The notes under the pieces: model-generated | Databases searched by the model: none | Told to the model about the DNA's origin: nothing | What the model saw: only the letters and a program-made list of their open reading frames with translations | In this document: positions 1-12,587 of the stretch, piece after piece | Layout: each line of letters starts with the position of its first letter | Position numbering within the stretch: the stretch's first letter is position 1 | Made by a program: the position numbers and the translations under genes | Assembly (NCBI GenBank): GCA_022605955.1 | Contig: JAKCOZ010000002.1 | Coordinates: 72,644,783-72,708,782, forward strand | Length of the DNA: 64,000 nt | Direction of reading: 5' to 3' | Source of the DNA: Rallus limicola | Taxonomy: Eukaryota; Chordata; Aves; Gruiformes; Rallidae

Positions 1-3000
1 GTCCTTCTCCACTCCTTGCATTCTGCTTAACGCTCTACTCTAATCCATTCATATCCAGCGGCAGCAGAAAATGGAATGAAACCCCTAGTATTTTAACAGA
101 TACTTAGCAGTAAATGAAAACACCAAAAAATCACAACCCTTAATGGTATGTAAGCATTTTGTCTTGAGAAAAGAAGAGAATAATCCTTAGACACTTCAAA
201 AAAATGTACTCTTTATGCTACTGCACACAATGCTAAAGGATTAGGGTTTTTTCCCTCAGTTTCCTCATAAAATGTTAGTTTGTGTTAGGTTTTTTTCCCA
301 AAACACTTCTTTGAATCTAATTTCAGCCACACAAATTTTTTTAGCAGTTGATTCAGTCAAAATCAGGAATGAAGGAAAATTAGCTTCAGATTTCAGCACA
401 GACAAAATTTCAGGTATAGAAAAATAGGTGCATTCTTTTTCAAAGTCTGATGTGGTCTAGCATGGAAACATCTAAATATGAATATTATCCATAGATCCAG
501 GTTGCAAATTTAAACCCAGTTTTTTTTTCTTTGTAAGGAAAACACAGAGAACACCTTGCAATACTGTAGCTTGGGAAATAAACTAAATACTAGATCCCTA
601 TGAAGACAGGATTTAAGCCTATAGTTTCAGAGCTGAATTACTCCTTTGTGATACTCTATATATTTAGATGATGACTGAGTCCCATTTGGATTAATTTGAG
701 AGGAAAAAACAGTTACTAGTAAATGTCATATCAACATATTTCAGATCTGGTAAGCGTATTCATCAAACAACCACTGATAATATCAAAATCTCATCAAAAC
801 AACAAATAAAATGCCTGTAAATTAATATGCACTTCTTGCAGCCTATAAAAGAGCTGTTAGCTTTAAAAAGCTGTCCTTCATATAACACATTCATTTAAAA
901 TTACTTTGACTCTTGGCTTTAAAATTCAGTTGCAGCATTTCTAAGTTACAGTCATGTTTATGTTTGTGGGTTACAACATTTTGTCAGTGATAGTTGCATC
1001 TGTACTATCCTTAAACAACACCAGCTCAAAAGAGCAAAGCAGACATCACAGTAAGCCTTAATAATTAAAGTACATTCGAGGAAACAAAAGCAAACCTCAA
1101 TGAGTCATAATTCCACAAAATAGGAAGGGTCACTTAGCTCTCAGCAACCTGTTTTTCAGCAAATGATTCAGGACAGCAATACTTTGAAAAGTGCTTCTAT
1201 CAATAGATTTAGATAAAATATCCAAACTACATGGACAAGCATGATAGCATCTGCAATGCCCCTTGCACTTTTTCTTCTGCTGCCAAGCAGTGCTTTAAAG
1301 TTAGCAAGGACTACATCTCACTGTCTATACTTTTTAATATTGCAATTGCACTCATACTGATATTCAAAAGCAAGCTGTGTGCCACTGCAGCCTAACCAGC
1401 CAAGCTAAGTCACTCAGAGAAGTTTACAGGTCAGATAAATAAGAGTTTTACTGAGGCCCATTTAGATCTGTGATTACAAGCAACAAAACAAATTATCCAC
1501 ACAATGACCTCAAATGTGGTCATTCAGTAGATGAGACAAGAATATAATCTCCATGCTGTTCAAGGGGTCTAGCTGTTCCTATCAATGTGTCATGGATCTA
1601 GAGTGCAGTTCCATCTGTGGGACAACACGCTTTTGTGAACTTATGTTTAGGCAGACACATATAGAAGCTTTACCTCAGAGCTCCAGCTGAAATTGCACAG
1701 TAGAAGTTAGGCACATCTATAGATAATTTCATTCTTCAGCCTTCCTGATCATTATAGTGTTAATTATATGCATGAAAATGAAATAGTTGTTGTCTAATAA
1801 AGTTCTATGTGACCTAGGGCGTTATATATTTACTCCTTTGTTCAAATAAACATTCCTATTTAAAAAAAAAAAAAAAAAGTTGGATTTTGGTAAAGTTATC
1901 TCTGTCAGCAGAAACCCTTCCATTGCCCCATTCCACTGTGCAATGTTTAGGCACTGATGTACAGACCCAGCAGCTGAGAAAGCAGTGACTGTATAGGTAA
2001 GTATCTTGCTAAAGAATCTCCACTGTTTGTTTTTTTAAACAAGTTCCAGTTTCCAGATCAGAGATGTAAGCTTTCAACAGAAGTAGGCATTTAGTTAAAT
2101 GAATGAGTGTGTGTTATCTTGACTATGATGCCAAGACGTTACTTCTGCTTCTATCTGTTTGCAGCTCAGCACGTCTCAGCTACGCTAGTCGAAACTAGAT
2201 TTTGGAGCTGAATTGTTTTTGCAGAGTCAATGGACCACTCAAATTGAAAAAAAAGGGAGAATTCTGCAAGCAACTGATTTGTTTGAATCTGACTGAGCGC
2301 TTGGTAGCAGAGAAAACAGATTTCATAGATCAAGACTTCCCAACAAGGATTATGTTCACTTGAAAGCAATATGGCTTATATCTACAAGCACAGAAGTTAA
2401 TATAGGCATCTCTGTGGCAGACTGAAAAATTAATGCAGTTTTAGTAGACCATAATACTTATTTCTTCCTTTACAAAGCCAACAAAAATGTACAGATTGTA
2501 TTTTAGAAGACATTGTGTGCCAGACTGGCTATACTAAAAGAGGTTTCTGCTGGTTTAGAATTATTTATCTACTCATTTAAGGCAAATATTGATTGCAGAA
2601 TAACTCCTTGGTTTTTAAGGTTGTTTTATATCCAAGTATTCAGTGAACAATTATATACACTGAATTACAAAATATTACATGAAAAAGTGAAGCCCAAAAA
2701 CTGAGTTACTGTGCAGCATAAAGCTATACTTACCTTTAAGAGGTTGTTTAATGTTTACCCAACTATTTGCATTACCCCAAATCAACATGCTGGTTAAACT
2801 CTTACTAAATGTATTCTGAAGAGTTTTCAGGGAAAGGAATATAATTTAATACAGTTTTAGATCACTACGTTGTATATCTTTATATAGATGAGGCTTCCAT
2901 ATTTTTGAATAATATAAATGATTAACTGTAGCAGGAGGCCAGGATAAGGAATAAATGCAGGCAATTATGTTACCTCCCCTTCAACTTGCTTCTTCAACAG

Positions 3001-4037
3001 CTCTCCTTTAGCAGAAATTCCAAGATGATCCTTTAGAGGAAACCTGTGAAGAATGGAATATTGTCATCACATACAACAGCTCCTAGATAAGATACCCTGT
3101 CAGATGCCATAAATTCAATTAATCTTAAAATACCACTCTGCACATTATTAGAAAAATAGCTACTTCAAGCTATTTCAAAGAAAACCCTGCATTGAGTAAC
3201 AATTGTGCCAATCCTTACACAGCCAGTTCCATGGAAAAAACTGCAAAAAGATCCACAAAGGAAAAAAAAAAGTTGGTGTTATTTTAGCAATTATGATGCA
3301 ACTACTACAGAATTAGTCTTATCTTTCCACATACATGTGTGTAGATATTTTACATATCTTTATATAGAGAGAACAAATATTCCATTTCTTCACCAAAGAC
3401 AGATGTTCAGCGCTGAATATGAATGAAATAGGAAGCAGAGAAGTGATGGAATAGGGTTTCTTTTGGAAAAGAGTGTCAAATACTTTTTGTTTTTATAGAT
3501 AATACCACAGCATCTATAAAGTACCCATGCGTCACAAATTTTCTCATAATGAAACTAATTGAGCAACTGAAAAATCCTTCATTAAGGAAGTCTTAAAAGT
3601 ACATTTAGCATTTAATTTTGAATGTAAAAATAATTGCACAGCCCCTTTTCCCAAGTCACTGACAAAAGCATCTGTGCACTTTGAGCATATATTTCTATTC
3701 ATATTTTTTTGGTCATATCTGCAATGCTTTTGTCTTTCACTTAATCAGAAGTTTCCCCAGGTTTTCCCACGTTTCTCCAGATCTCTGGAACCTTGGTTAA
3801 GTCTGGGGACTGGAAGCCAAATTTCAAGGTTTTTTTGGTATTGAAGGAAATTTAAGATTGCATATCTGAATGAGTGGTTTGATGAGGTTCTATAGAATTA
3901 AGTGGGCACCACCTCAACCTGCCAGTTTATTCCTGTTCCTATTGCCAGTTTGGTCTGTCTGTTGTTCAGTTTGAAGCACGTAGGCTGATTGGATTGCCTG
4001 TGGAGAGGAGTTCCAGTAAACTCAAGCTCCTCCACAT
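1..4037. other. Unique AT-rich non-coding DNA, no gene recognised
   Basis: No reading frame here resembles a known protein; the longest frames are under 75 codons and have no recognisable motif. The only distinct element is the AATAAA plus A-tract ending at 1878, listed separately. The composition matches the rest of the window. It could be intergenic or intronic; the sequence alone does not decide. Confidence 0.7.
1796..1878 (+). other. Two AATAAA hexamers followed by an A17 tract, possible end of a retrocopied transcript
   Basis: AATAAA occurs at 1796-1801 and again at 1845-1850. An uninterrupted run of 17 A begins at 1862, 11 bases after the second hexamer. This is the layout of a polyadenylated 3' end copied back into DNA. 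I did not recognise the upstream sequence as any gene and saw no clear target-site duplication. A simple A-tract next to a chance AATAAA in AT-rich DNA is the main alternative. Confidence 0.3.
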
Positions 4038-4430
4038 ATCATAGAATGCACTAGGTTGGAAGGGACCTTTACAGGTCATCTAGTCCAACCCCCCTGCAGT
4101 GAGCAGGGACACCTTTAGGTCAGGTTGCACAGAGCCCCATCAAGCCTGAATTCTAATATCTCCAGGGATGGGTCCTCCATTACTTCTCTGCACAATCTGT
4201 GCCACTGATCCACCACCCTCAAAGTGAAGAACTTTTTCCTAATATCCTACCTTAATCTCCTCCTTTCATGTTTAAAATAGTTACCCCTCATCCTATTGCT
4301 CCATGCCCTCCTGAGCAGTTCTTGCCCAGCTATCTTATAGGCACCTTTCAGGTATTGGAAGGCTGCTTATAAGGTCCCCCCAGAGCCTTCTCTTCTCCAA
4401 GCTGAACAAACCCAATTCTCTCACCCTAAC
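4038..4430 (-). mobile_element. CR1 LINE fragment, 3' end
   Basis: The copy opens on the + strand with ATCATAGAATG, then TTGGAAGGGACC and AGTCCAACCCCCCTGCAG, the reverse complement of the CR1 3' UTR. It continues through the GGGATGG, CCACCACC and GAACTTTTTCCTAATATC blocks into CCTTCTCTTCTCCAAGCTGAACAAACCC, which is antisense to the end of the CR1 reverse transcriptase. It is truncated at its 5' end near 4430. It has many substitutions and small indels, so it is a fairly old copy without coding capacity. Confidence 0.93.
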
Positions 4431-7400
4431 AGATGCCAAAAAATTACCTAATTTTCTTGCTATACCCTTATCTTCTTTGAACACCTCTTTTGGTCCCTAA
4501 GGGCTTTCCCGAAAGCATCTTCCTTCTGTTGCATCTGTAAAAGGGATTTATTACTAGTTTTTATGCTTTTCATAAGTGACTCCTCAAACCTTGGTGTATT
4601 TTATTATTTACATTGAATCTGTCAAGGTTCACCATATTTTCTGCTTTCTTCATTAGGACATAACTTTATCTTTCCAGGGGTTCCTTTTTAATTCTTTTAC
4701 GTGATTTTCTAGCCATGCTGGCTCATTTTGGTCCCTCTAAAGCCCTCCCTCTTTCCATAACTATATTTGTATGATTAGAAGAAATTTTTACAAACTAAAT
4801 GTTAATGAATGCTGGGAATGTTAATACACTGTTATACATTTAACATAAACATGTTCTGTTCTCTTGAAGTCACACTTGCAAACACTTGAAATTAAATTCT
4901 AACAAGTAATGTTTCACTGTCAAAGAGGAGTCACAGTGTTTACACTCCAGCATAAACATGCTCAAAAATAAACTTCCTTATGAGCCACAAGTCTTTATAT
5001 ATCTAAAAATAAGAGTTTCATTCAAATAGTGCAACGTTGTTAGATAACTTTCCAGCAAATGTGTTCATGAACCAGGAAGTAGACAGCCAATAAATTTTAC
5101 CCTTCGTTCCTCCTTTACTTGTGCATCACTGAAGGGATGAGGAAAACTGCAAAGAATCCAGGTATTTACACTTACCTAGTCTTTTCCAGGATTTTAAATC
5201 TGAAGTGTATTATATGTTCTTTTGGTGCCACAAAGGAGTGGCTGGCCATAGAAACACTCTTTCCTCTCTTACATACAGCCTAAATCAAAGTTATCACTGG
5301 TTTATTACATACGGGTGCAAGTATTGGAAGCAGCTTGTTTTTTCAATTAATGTAGCAAGTCATTCCAGTGTAATGTATTCTGCCAATATTTAATTGTCAA
5401 ACTTTATATTGTAATACCTAACAAGGACAGTTAAAAGTTATGAAAAGCAACTTTTAGTTATGAGGATGCTTAATGCTCCAGAAGTTAACAGAACATTTAT
5501 CGAGAGCATTCAGGTTTTTTATTACCCTCCAGACAGGCCAGAGAGACACAGTCTGGATGCTATGACTTCTAATATGATTAAATATCTTTTTTTAAAAAAA
5601 ATAATTAAAGAAGCACATTATCACTTTTTCTTTCCTAAAGAAGGCAGAAGTCAGTAATTTATTTTTTTTCTTTCAGACTAAAAAATTATAAATAGAAGAG
5701 CAAAAAGTTTAAGCTAAAGTAATCGCCACTAAAATGCAATTTAAAGTGAAATTAGAATGATGCGGAAAAGAAAAGTAATTCTATTGGCAAAATCACAGTT
5801 TTAAATTGCCTACAGCAGCTGCTACCACTTTGCAATACTTTTATTTTTCATTAAATAAGGACTGGAGGGATTACGCATGGATTTTAAAACTAAGTTCAAC
5901 ATGTCATCAAACCTTGTAGAAACAATTTACATTTTAACTCTCCTGATTTAGCATGGTTTAGTCTTCTGATTTACTATCATTTGTTCTTGTCTTAGATATG
6001 CAAAAATATGTTGGTCTGAAAACAGCTACCTTTTTGTAAGTTGGGCTATTCTAAGAAAGCTACGATGATAGTGCTGCTCCCTGCACCTATTGCCTGTCCA
6101 CCTTATGAGAAGTCCTCACTGTTGCTGCAGTGGTCTGCCTTCTTCCCTCACTCATCCTGAGGGGACACATTACATCTTAAAGATGTAATCAGTAGGTACA
6201 TCCAAACAGTTGAAGGAAGCTAAGCAATGTTTGGCTTGTGAGGGCTTTCCCCATCTGTCCTCAGAAGTGTGTGACTTTTATAGAAGGAAGGTGAGAGAAC
6301 CTGGGAAAACGTTAATGTTGGCTATTCCCAGTAAAGATGAAAGTCCCTCTGATACCTTGCTTTCTTCTGTCTTCCTAAGTAGTAAGCTGATAGTTTCTTT
6401 TTGTGTTTTATTTACTGACAGATATTCCTAGGAATATTAAGTGCAACAATCTAGGAATAAATAGAAACAACAGGAAGGATGCTGTTTTTCAATGCATAGC
6501 ATACTGATTATTTTATGAGCCTTAACATTAACCCGCCCAGAGCAGGTATCTGAAATTTGCTCATGCTAAGGTCAAGACTACACCCTTTGCCTCGATCATG
6601 TATATACTTGTGCTGCCTATGGTCCTTCACCCATGTGAAACAGCAGAAACTCATGAAACTAATGGCTATGCCCAAAATACAGCACCTTCAGACAGACTGC
6701 TCCATCCGTACAGGATGTGTCCTGTTGTGGCTGCTTTTTCTTCCTGGTGTTTCCATGATCCACTGCAATATCCAAAACACCCACACCAAAGCTTTCCAGA
6801 AGACAAAGGACAATCAAAAAGGTTCTAGCGTAAATTCCATTAAATTTATTTCAAGTCTTTCCCTGTTCTTTCTGCCCCATTCTGTGATTTACATTATTTT
6901 AATTTGTGTAATGTTATGAAAATGAACAGGGAAAAAAAATTCCATCACGTAGCTTCATGCAGACACGGATATTAGGCAGAAGAAGAGTCGGACCATTTAG
7001 ATGCCTGGCTCCTTCAAAAGACTACACAGAGCTACTCAGCTGATACTGGGCAATTATGGGATAATCTCCTAGTTGCTCATAGCTAAAGATTAAATTAAAC
7101 CCCAGAAGCTTAGAAGAAAAAAATGAAAACCTGGCATAGGTTATTACTGTATTCAATCTCGGGCTTTTTTAAGAGCTCCATCTAATGACTTTTTAATGCG
7201 TGAGGGTAGCACGAATGGAGTGATGAAGTTATTGCAAAGGGGCTGCTGTCATGTGGGGGTTAGATGTGGTATCTTTGGCACAGATGTAACAAGATGACAT
7301 GTAAATCCCTTAATGCCCTGGAGACATGGTACATCTAATAGTTTTGATGCCTCTCTATATCACTGCCTGACCACTGCAGCTTTTTATGTGCATTCTTCAA

Positions 7401-8880
7401 GACTGCTTGCTGAAGCAAAAATTCATAGTTCACAGGCACATTTGTGGGTAAGCAAACCTTTTCACTGGTACAGAGCTCCAAAGATTTGGATACTCTCCTC
7501 AAGCCTTTTGTCCTCTGAGGACATTGAAATACAATGCCAGCGTACTAAAAGCTCATAACATCCTTTGGGCATAAAAATAGCCACCCACCTCCTAAATTTT
7601 ATTATAAACAGGAAAATAGGCACGTGGCCTAGTTCTGCTAAAATGGCTTAATTTTATGGAAATCATCTACTTAAATTGAAATATCTGTGGCTGGATTTTC
7701 AAAGCTGTCAGGACATAGTGTCACAGAAAAGTTCACACCTCACTCACATATGACGTCTCAAAATATACCCCTGGTGTTCATTGCCCACATCTAAGCTTTA
7801 CAAGCAACTGCTTAAATACTATTAGAAGTTTGGCCTTTAGAGATTACTCAGATTGGTAACTAACTCCTCATTTAGGTACATAAAAAGTTTACCTACATAA
7901 AACGTAAACCTAAAGATTAGTGATAAGCAGCCTGCTCACAGATGCTCTTTCCTAAGAGAACCATCCAGGTAATGGACAACTGTAGCTACAGGCAAAACCT
8001 CCTTACTAATGTGATATAGGTGGAGATGTCAGCCTACATTTCCATAGACATCCTAACAATCACCAGCTAATGATCTGCTCCTTGGAGATACACTTTCAAT
8101 ACCTTTCCCTACTAAAAGACTTAAATTATTTAACATAAACTTGATTTAATAGTATCTCTTTATGACTTTTTAAAAAATTAATTCACAGCTAAATAATTAT
8201 TTGAACTAAATAACTTTGTAATTACTAACTTTGAATAAGTTGGCTTTTTTGTCAAAAATAGGAAGGGAGGAACTGCCATTAATGCATTACTTATGGTATT
8301 GACAAACCATACATTCCTTAACTAAAGTAAACTATGACATAGCAACACATTGTCAACTACCTTGGTCTATTGGCATTAATAATGCCACCAACAAGTGCAG
8401 AAAACTTTATTTAGATGTAAATTTCTCTTATTTTTCAGTGTGACCTTGGGGAACAACGTCATAGACCTTTTAGTGTGAAGCTCTGCTATTCTGTAAAGAA
8501 CTGGTAAATTCAAAAAGAGTAACTGCTAATTTTTATGATGAAGAAGGCTGAGCTACATTTATGTACTGGAAAAAAAGCTGGAAAACAGAAGAACATTGAA
8601 TATATAGTAGGTACAGCACTGTCTGTGTCCAAAATAAATGAAGCTTCAGATAAAAGTGTTTCTTGTTTGATGCATCTGTGTTTTAGAAATATTCATGTTA
8701 AGTCCTGTACCACTTTGATTTCTCACAACTACAAAACATATCTGCAAATGCATGCATAGCACAACCCTTTTGATACTTTGGACTATACTACTCACACAAG
8801 GTTAGTCAACAATGGATAGAGAGGTAAAATTCATCAGAAAAATATTTTGTGCTCTACAGATCAACACCTCAGAGAGTGAG

Positions 8881-9078
8881 TGTTGTGGACAGGCCCCATT
8901 ATCCTCCCAGATGTAAGCCATGAGAAAAATCTGACAGTCTGCTCAGACAAAGCCTTTACCCTATCAGCCCTCACAAGACTGTAAGCAAACGCCTTTGCTG
9001 CCTTTGACTGTGTCTTACAAACTCCCTTAATAAATTTTTAATTGATTCCAGTTGGAGACTTGCCTGACTCAAGACCAC
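8881..9078 (+). mobile_element. Weak candidate for an old solo LTR
   Basis: The stretch starts TGTTGTGG and ends ACCACA, so it has TG...CA termini about 198 bases apart. An AATAAA lies near 9029, about 50 bases before the end, as expected for an LTR R/U5 region. No primer-binding site or internal retroviral sequence follows and no matching target-site duplication is visible at the flanks. I cannot assign a family, and the termini may be chance. Confidence 0.22.
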
Positions 9079-10926
9079 AGGAAAAATAGTATTATAATGC
9101 CTAAATATTACACAGAACTCACAAAGCAACAATTCCTGGGCTGGTAGACATCTGAAAAACCATGGAGTCTGTCCAGAGAGCTTTGCTGTGTGATGAAAGA
9201 TGAATGAAGCTGATAATTTGCGATTTCACCATTTTGGTGTTCAGACTGGAGCCGACAGAATGATGTAATTAGTTACTAAATTACACTTTATCAGTTTTTA
9301 AAATCTGAACAACGAAACACTAGGGGAAATGCCAACTCTTGAGCTTCAAATTAATGTAAAAAAACATATTTTAAAGTCTTCCAACCTATATTGGGTGTTT
9401 TCTATCTGCTGCCACCTGTCACAATGTATTTGCTTTTTCATTAGGGCACAATCTGCCAAAAGACCACATCTAGGAAATCTGTGTAATTCTCTGTCCTTCT
9501 TTGAACTCGAGAAATCCAAACTTGAAACTGCCATATGCACAATGAAATTAATAGTATTCAGGGCAGCTTGCTTTTAACCATTTCTGGCTGAAGCCATGAG
9601 GAAAACTACTCCTTTCCTCCTTAAACTTGGATAACACTTTTCTTCTTTACATTTAGTGTTGCCTCTTGACTTCTAGAGGCATACTACAGAAAACAATTTT
9701 TATTCACTCTCTTTGGAGAATCTACAGTACACCTGGCTGGATAAAAAAGGGAAAAGTGTAATAAAGTGTACACAAGAAATATTCAATGACAGATTGTTGT
9801 TTACACTTCTGAGCTGATCTCTGAAGCTAAAGAAAAAAAGGGGAAACAAAGTAAACATTTTATTTTTTTCCCCATTTTATATAGCCATGGATAAAAAAAA
9901 ATTGTACCTTGTTAATTTTTGGCATCAAGGTCTCTCTTGTCTTGCTGTTACCTGTGTGAATGGGAATAAATATTTCCCTGCATGATAACAACTGCTGGTT
10001 ATGAAAACTGATTGTTCCAAACAAACCTCAATTAAATACTTTTCCACATCATTTGAAAATAGAATTTAGTTCTTTCTCCTGAAAACTCACCTTGCTGAAG
10101 AAGTACAGGAGAAGTTAACTCGTAAAGTTGACAAACAGCAAACATATTTGCACAACAATGCTGCTGAAATAGTGGATTATGTAAGCAGTTTAATTGTCAA
10201 TGGGTATATTCTGTCATTGTTACAACAAAGACAACAACAACAAAGGTGGGCTATATCAAAAGAAAATTTTAAAATATTTTGAATAAACGTTTGTCTTCAG
10301 GTTAGAAAAAAGAGTGAGCTCTCTCCACTTCTTGACTGGTTTATGCACTATGTCTGAGAAACAGGGAAGACTTTCTGGTAGGTTAAGATCAGTATATCTC
10401 TGAACTGGCTATCGACTTGTCTTACAAATTTGAGAAGAAACCTTACTGTCCTCTCTGTAAAAGACAATGACCCATCTTTCCAGCTTCTCCCCAAGTCAGT
10501 TAAAATACTAACTGTAGGAAGACAGGTACAGAGTAAGTCAAAATACTGTTCAAGGTCTGGACAAACAAAACAACTTCATGCAAACTTCAGTGTGTTCTAA
10601 AACGTGATGAAATTGAGACAATTCTGAAACACCTCTGCTGGAAGTGGCAGAGAACCTTTCTTACCCAGCAAGCTTGTTTTGTCCTTGAAAGAGAATAAAG
10701 CCAGTTGCAACTCTACAATCCCCAGCTATATGTATTTTAGGATTTCAGTGGCAACCATGAAGTGCCAGAAAACAATAAGGAGGCAATCAGGAACTTCTGA
10801 CCTTCCCTAATTATGCCTGGGCAATAAACATCCTTGGGAGAAAGAATATAGCTTATTGTTGATCAAACATGTCAGATTTTTACACATTGTATTTTGCAAT
10901 GGATTGTATTATTGACATATTTTTCA

Positions 10927-10984
10927 GTATATCTATATATCTGTATCACTAAATATATCAATGTATGTCTATACTATATATATG
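10927..10984. repeat. TA-rich low-complexity patch
   Basis: This is an imperfect run of TATA, ATCTAT and TATATAT steps, with no fixed repeat unit. It is simple sequence with no evidence of a promoter. Confidence 0.6.
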
Positions 10985-12587
10985 GCTGAACATAAGGAAT
11001 TTCAGATTTGTGCAGTTCCCCTGTCAGGTTCTGAACAAATAAAATAAAAATAAATGAAAACATGCATGGCTACATTAAACAATGTTTCTGTCTCTAAACA
11101 ATGTATTCTCCAGCTGTCAACACACAAAGTTTTCATACATAAATAACAGCATCTCTATGCAGCTCAGCTATTCAGGTATGCAGTGATGGACTGGCTTGTT
11201 CCAAGATGAAAGCTGCACCTCTGAACACAGATCAAATTACAGATTTCACAGATTTTACAGTTTTTAAAACAATTTACTGATAAATTGCTCTCTGTAGACT
11301 TACGATATATGGTATATATAAAAAAAAGCAACTCCTAGAATCATATTCAGCCTTCTAGCACATCTAAATGCCTAAGGTCACCCTATGGCTAGTATTTGAA
11401 GATGGGGGAAAAAAAGGATAAAGCACACCATTGATATGTCCACTGATTAAAAACATAGCACTGAGGAAACCATCAAGTTCAACTTTTAAGCACAGCATTT
11501 TCTTAAAATAGCTAATAAGATCTCTGTGTCGAAATAGCAAGCATAAAAGTTTTGCCTGAGGCTGGATTTATGTTTCCAGGAGGAACACATCCCATGCTTA
11601 ATGAAACAAGTGATGCACAGAGGAAATAAAAGCTGAATATCAGAACTATTACACATGGTCATTCAGGCCACTGGCAGAAAAAAAACCCAACACATAAACA
11701 ATGTTTTATGAAAGCTCTGTTTCTTATTTGTTTTCATAGAAAAAGAAAAGGGAATATTCACAGTGATTTTTCTATAATGCCCACACACTAGATAACGTGC
11801 TTAAAGAAAACCCCTCCCTGTAACTGCTGGTGAAACACTACATCTGAGCAACAGCTCCACCCATAACTCCAGGTGTTAGTGTAAGACGATGTGAATACCC
11901 CTTAAAAGTCACTGCACGTTTTGAAAAATGTCACTGCCTATCTGTGGCTCACTGAGCATTGTATCAGTCCTGTCCCAGAAGGTATGGCTTTAGGGGCAAC
12001 ATAACTGGAAATATTCAGAATCTGCCACTTTCCCTCAAAATCTCAAAAGGAAAAGATATCTCTGCTTTTATTTTGCATAAAAGGAGGAAAAGATCTCAAG
12101 TTTTGATCCATTACATGGAATACATTGCTATATTTAGGAGAAAAAAATAGAAATATTCACTGTTGGCAAATTTTCCTGCCTAAATAAGCCTCCTCTCATG
12201 TATGCTTGGTCTACTCAATTTAGCACCAGCTGCCACAAAATGAAAGTAAAACCAGCCTCCTGCAAGTTTTTATAAATGCTTCATCCAGCAAAGAATTAAA
12301 TACCTGTTTATGTAAAGAAATACCAGTTCAAATTACACAGAGCAATATTGCAGGTAAATATTTCTAAATAAATGAGTTTTGATCTATTTTGGGCACATTG
12401 TAAAAGGTACCATGATTGCACACATTAAAAAAAAAATTAGATTTATATGCTTAATTCTTTTCTAGCTCTTTCTAGAAAAACTTCTCTACTTACCCACTGC
12501 CAGGAGAAAAAAATTATTTATGTGACCAATCACAACTAAGTCCTGCAGGTTCAATAACACCCTGCAGCCTGATTTTGTATATCGCTG

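Larger units (their letters stand above)
4431..12587. other. Unique AT-rich non-coding DNA, no gene recognised
   Basis: This is about 8 kb without a recognisable exon. The longest frame (120 codons at 6557-6919) overlaps another open frame on the same strand and has no domain-like features. Two items stand out and are listed separately: an LTR-like stretch at 8881-9078 and a TA-rich patch near 10927-10984. No CR1 or tRNA-like sequence was seen. Confidence 0.65.

Noticed and set aside
6557..6919. 120-codon frame overlapping a 76-codon frame in another phase
   Set aside because: The overlapping frames have no motif and the C-terminus is a hydrophobic run produced by T-rich DNA. Treated as chance.
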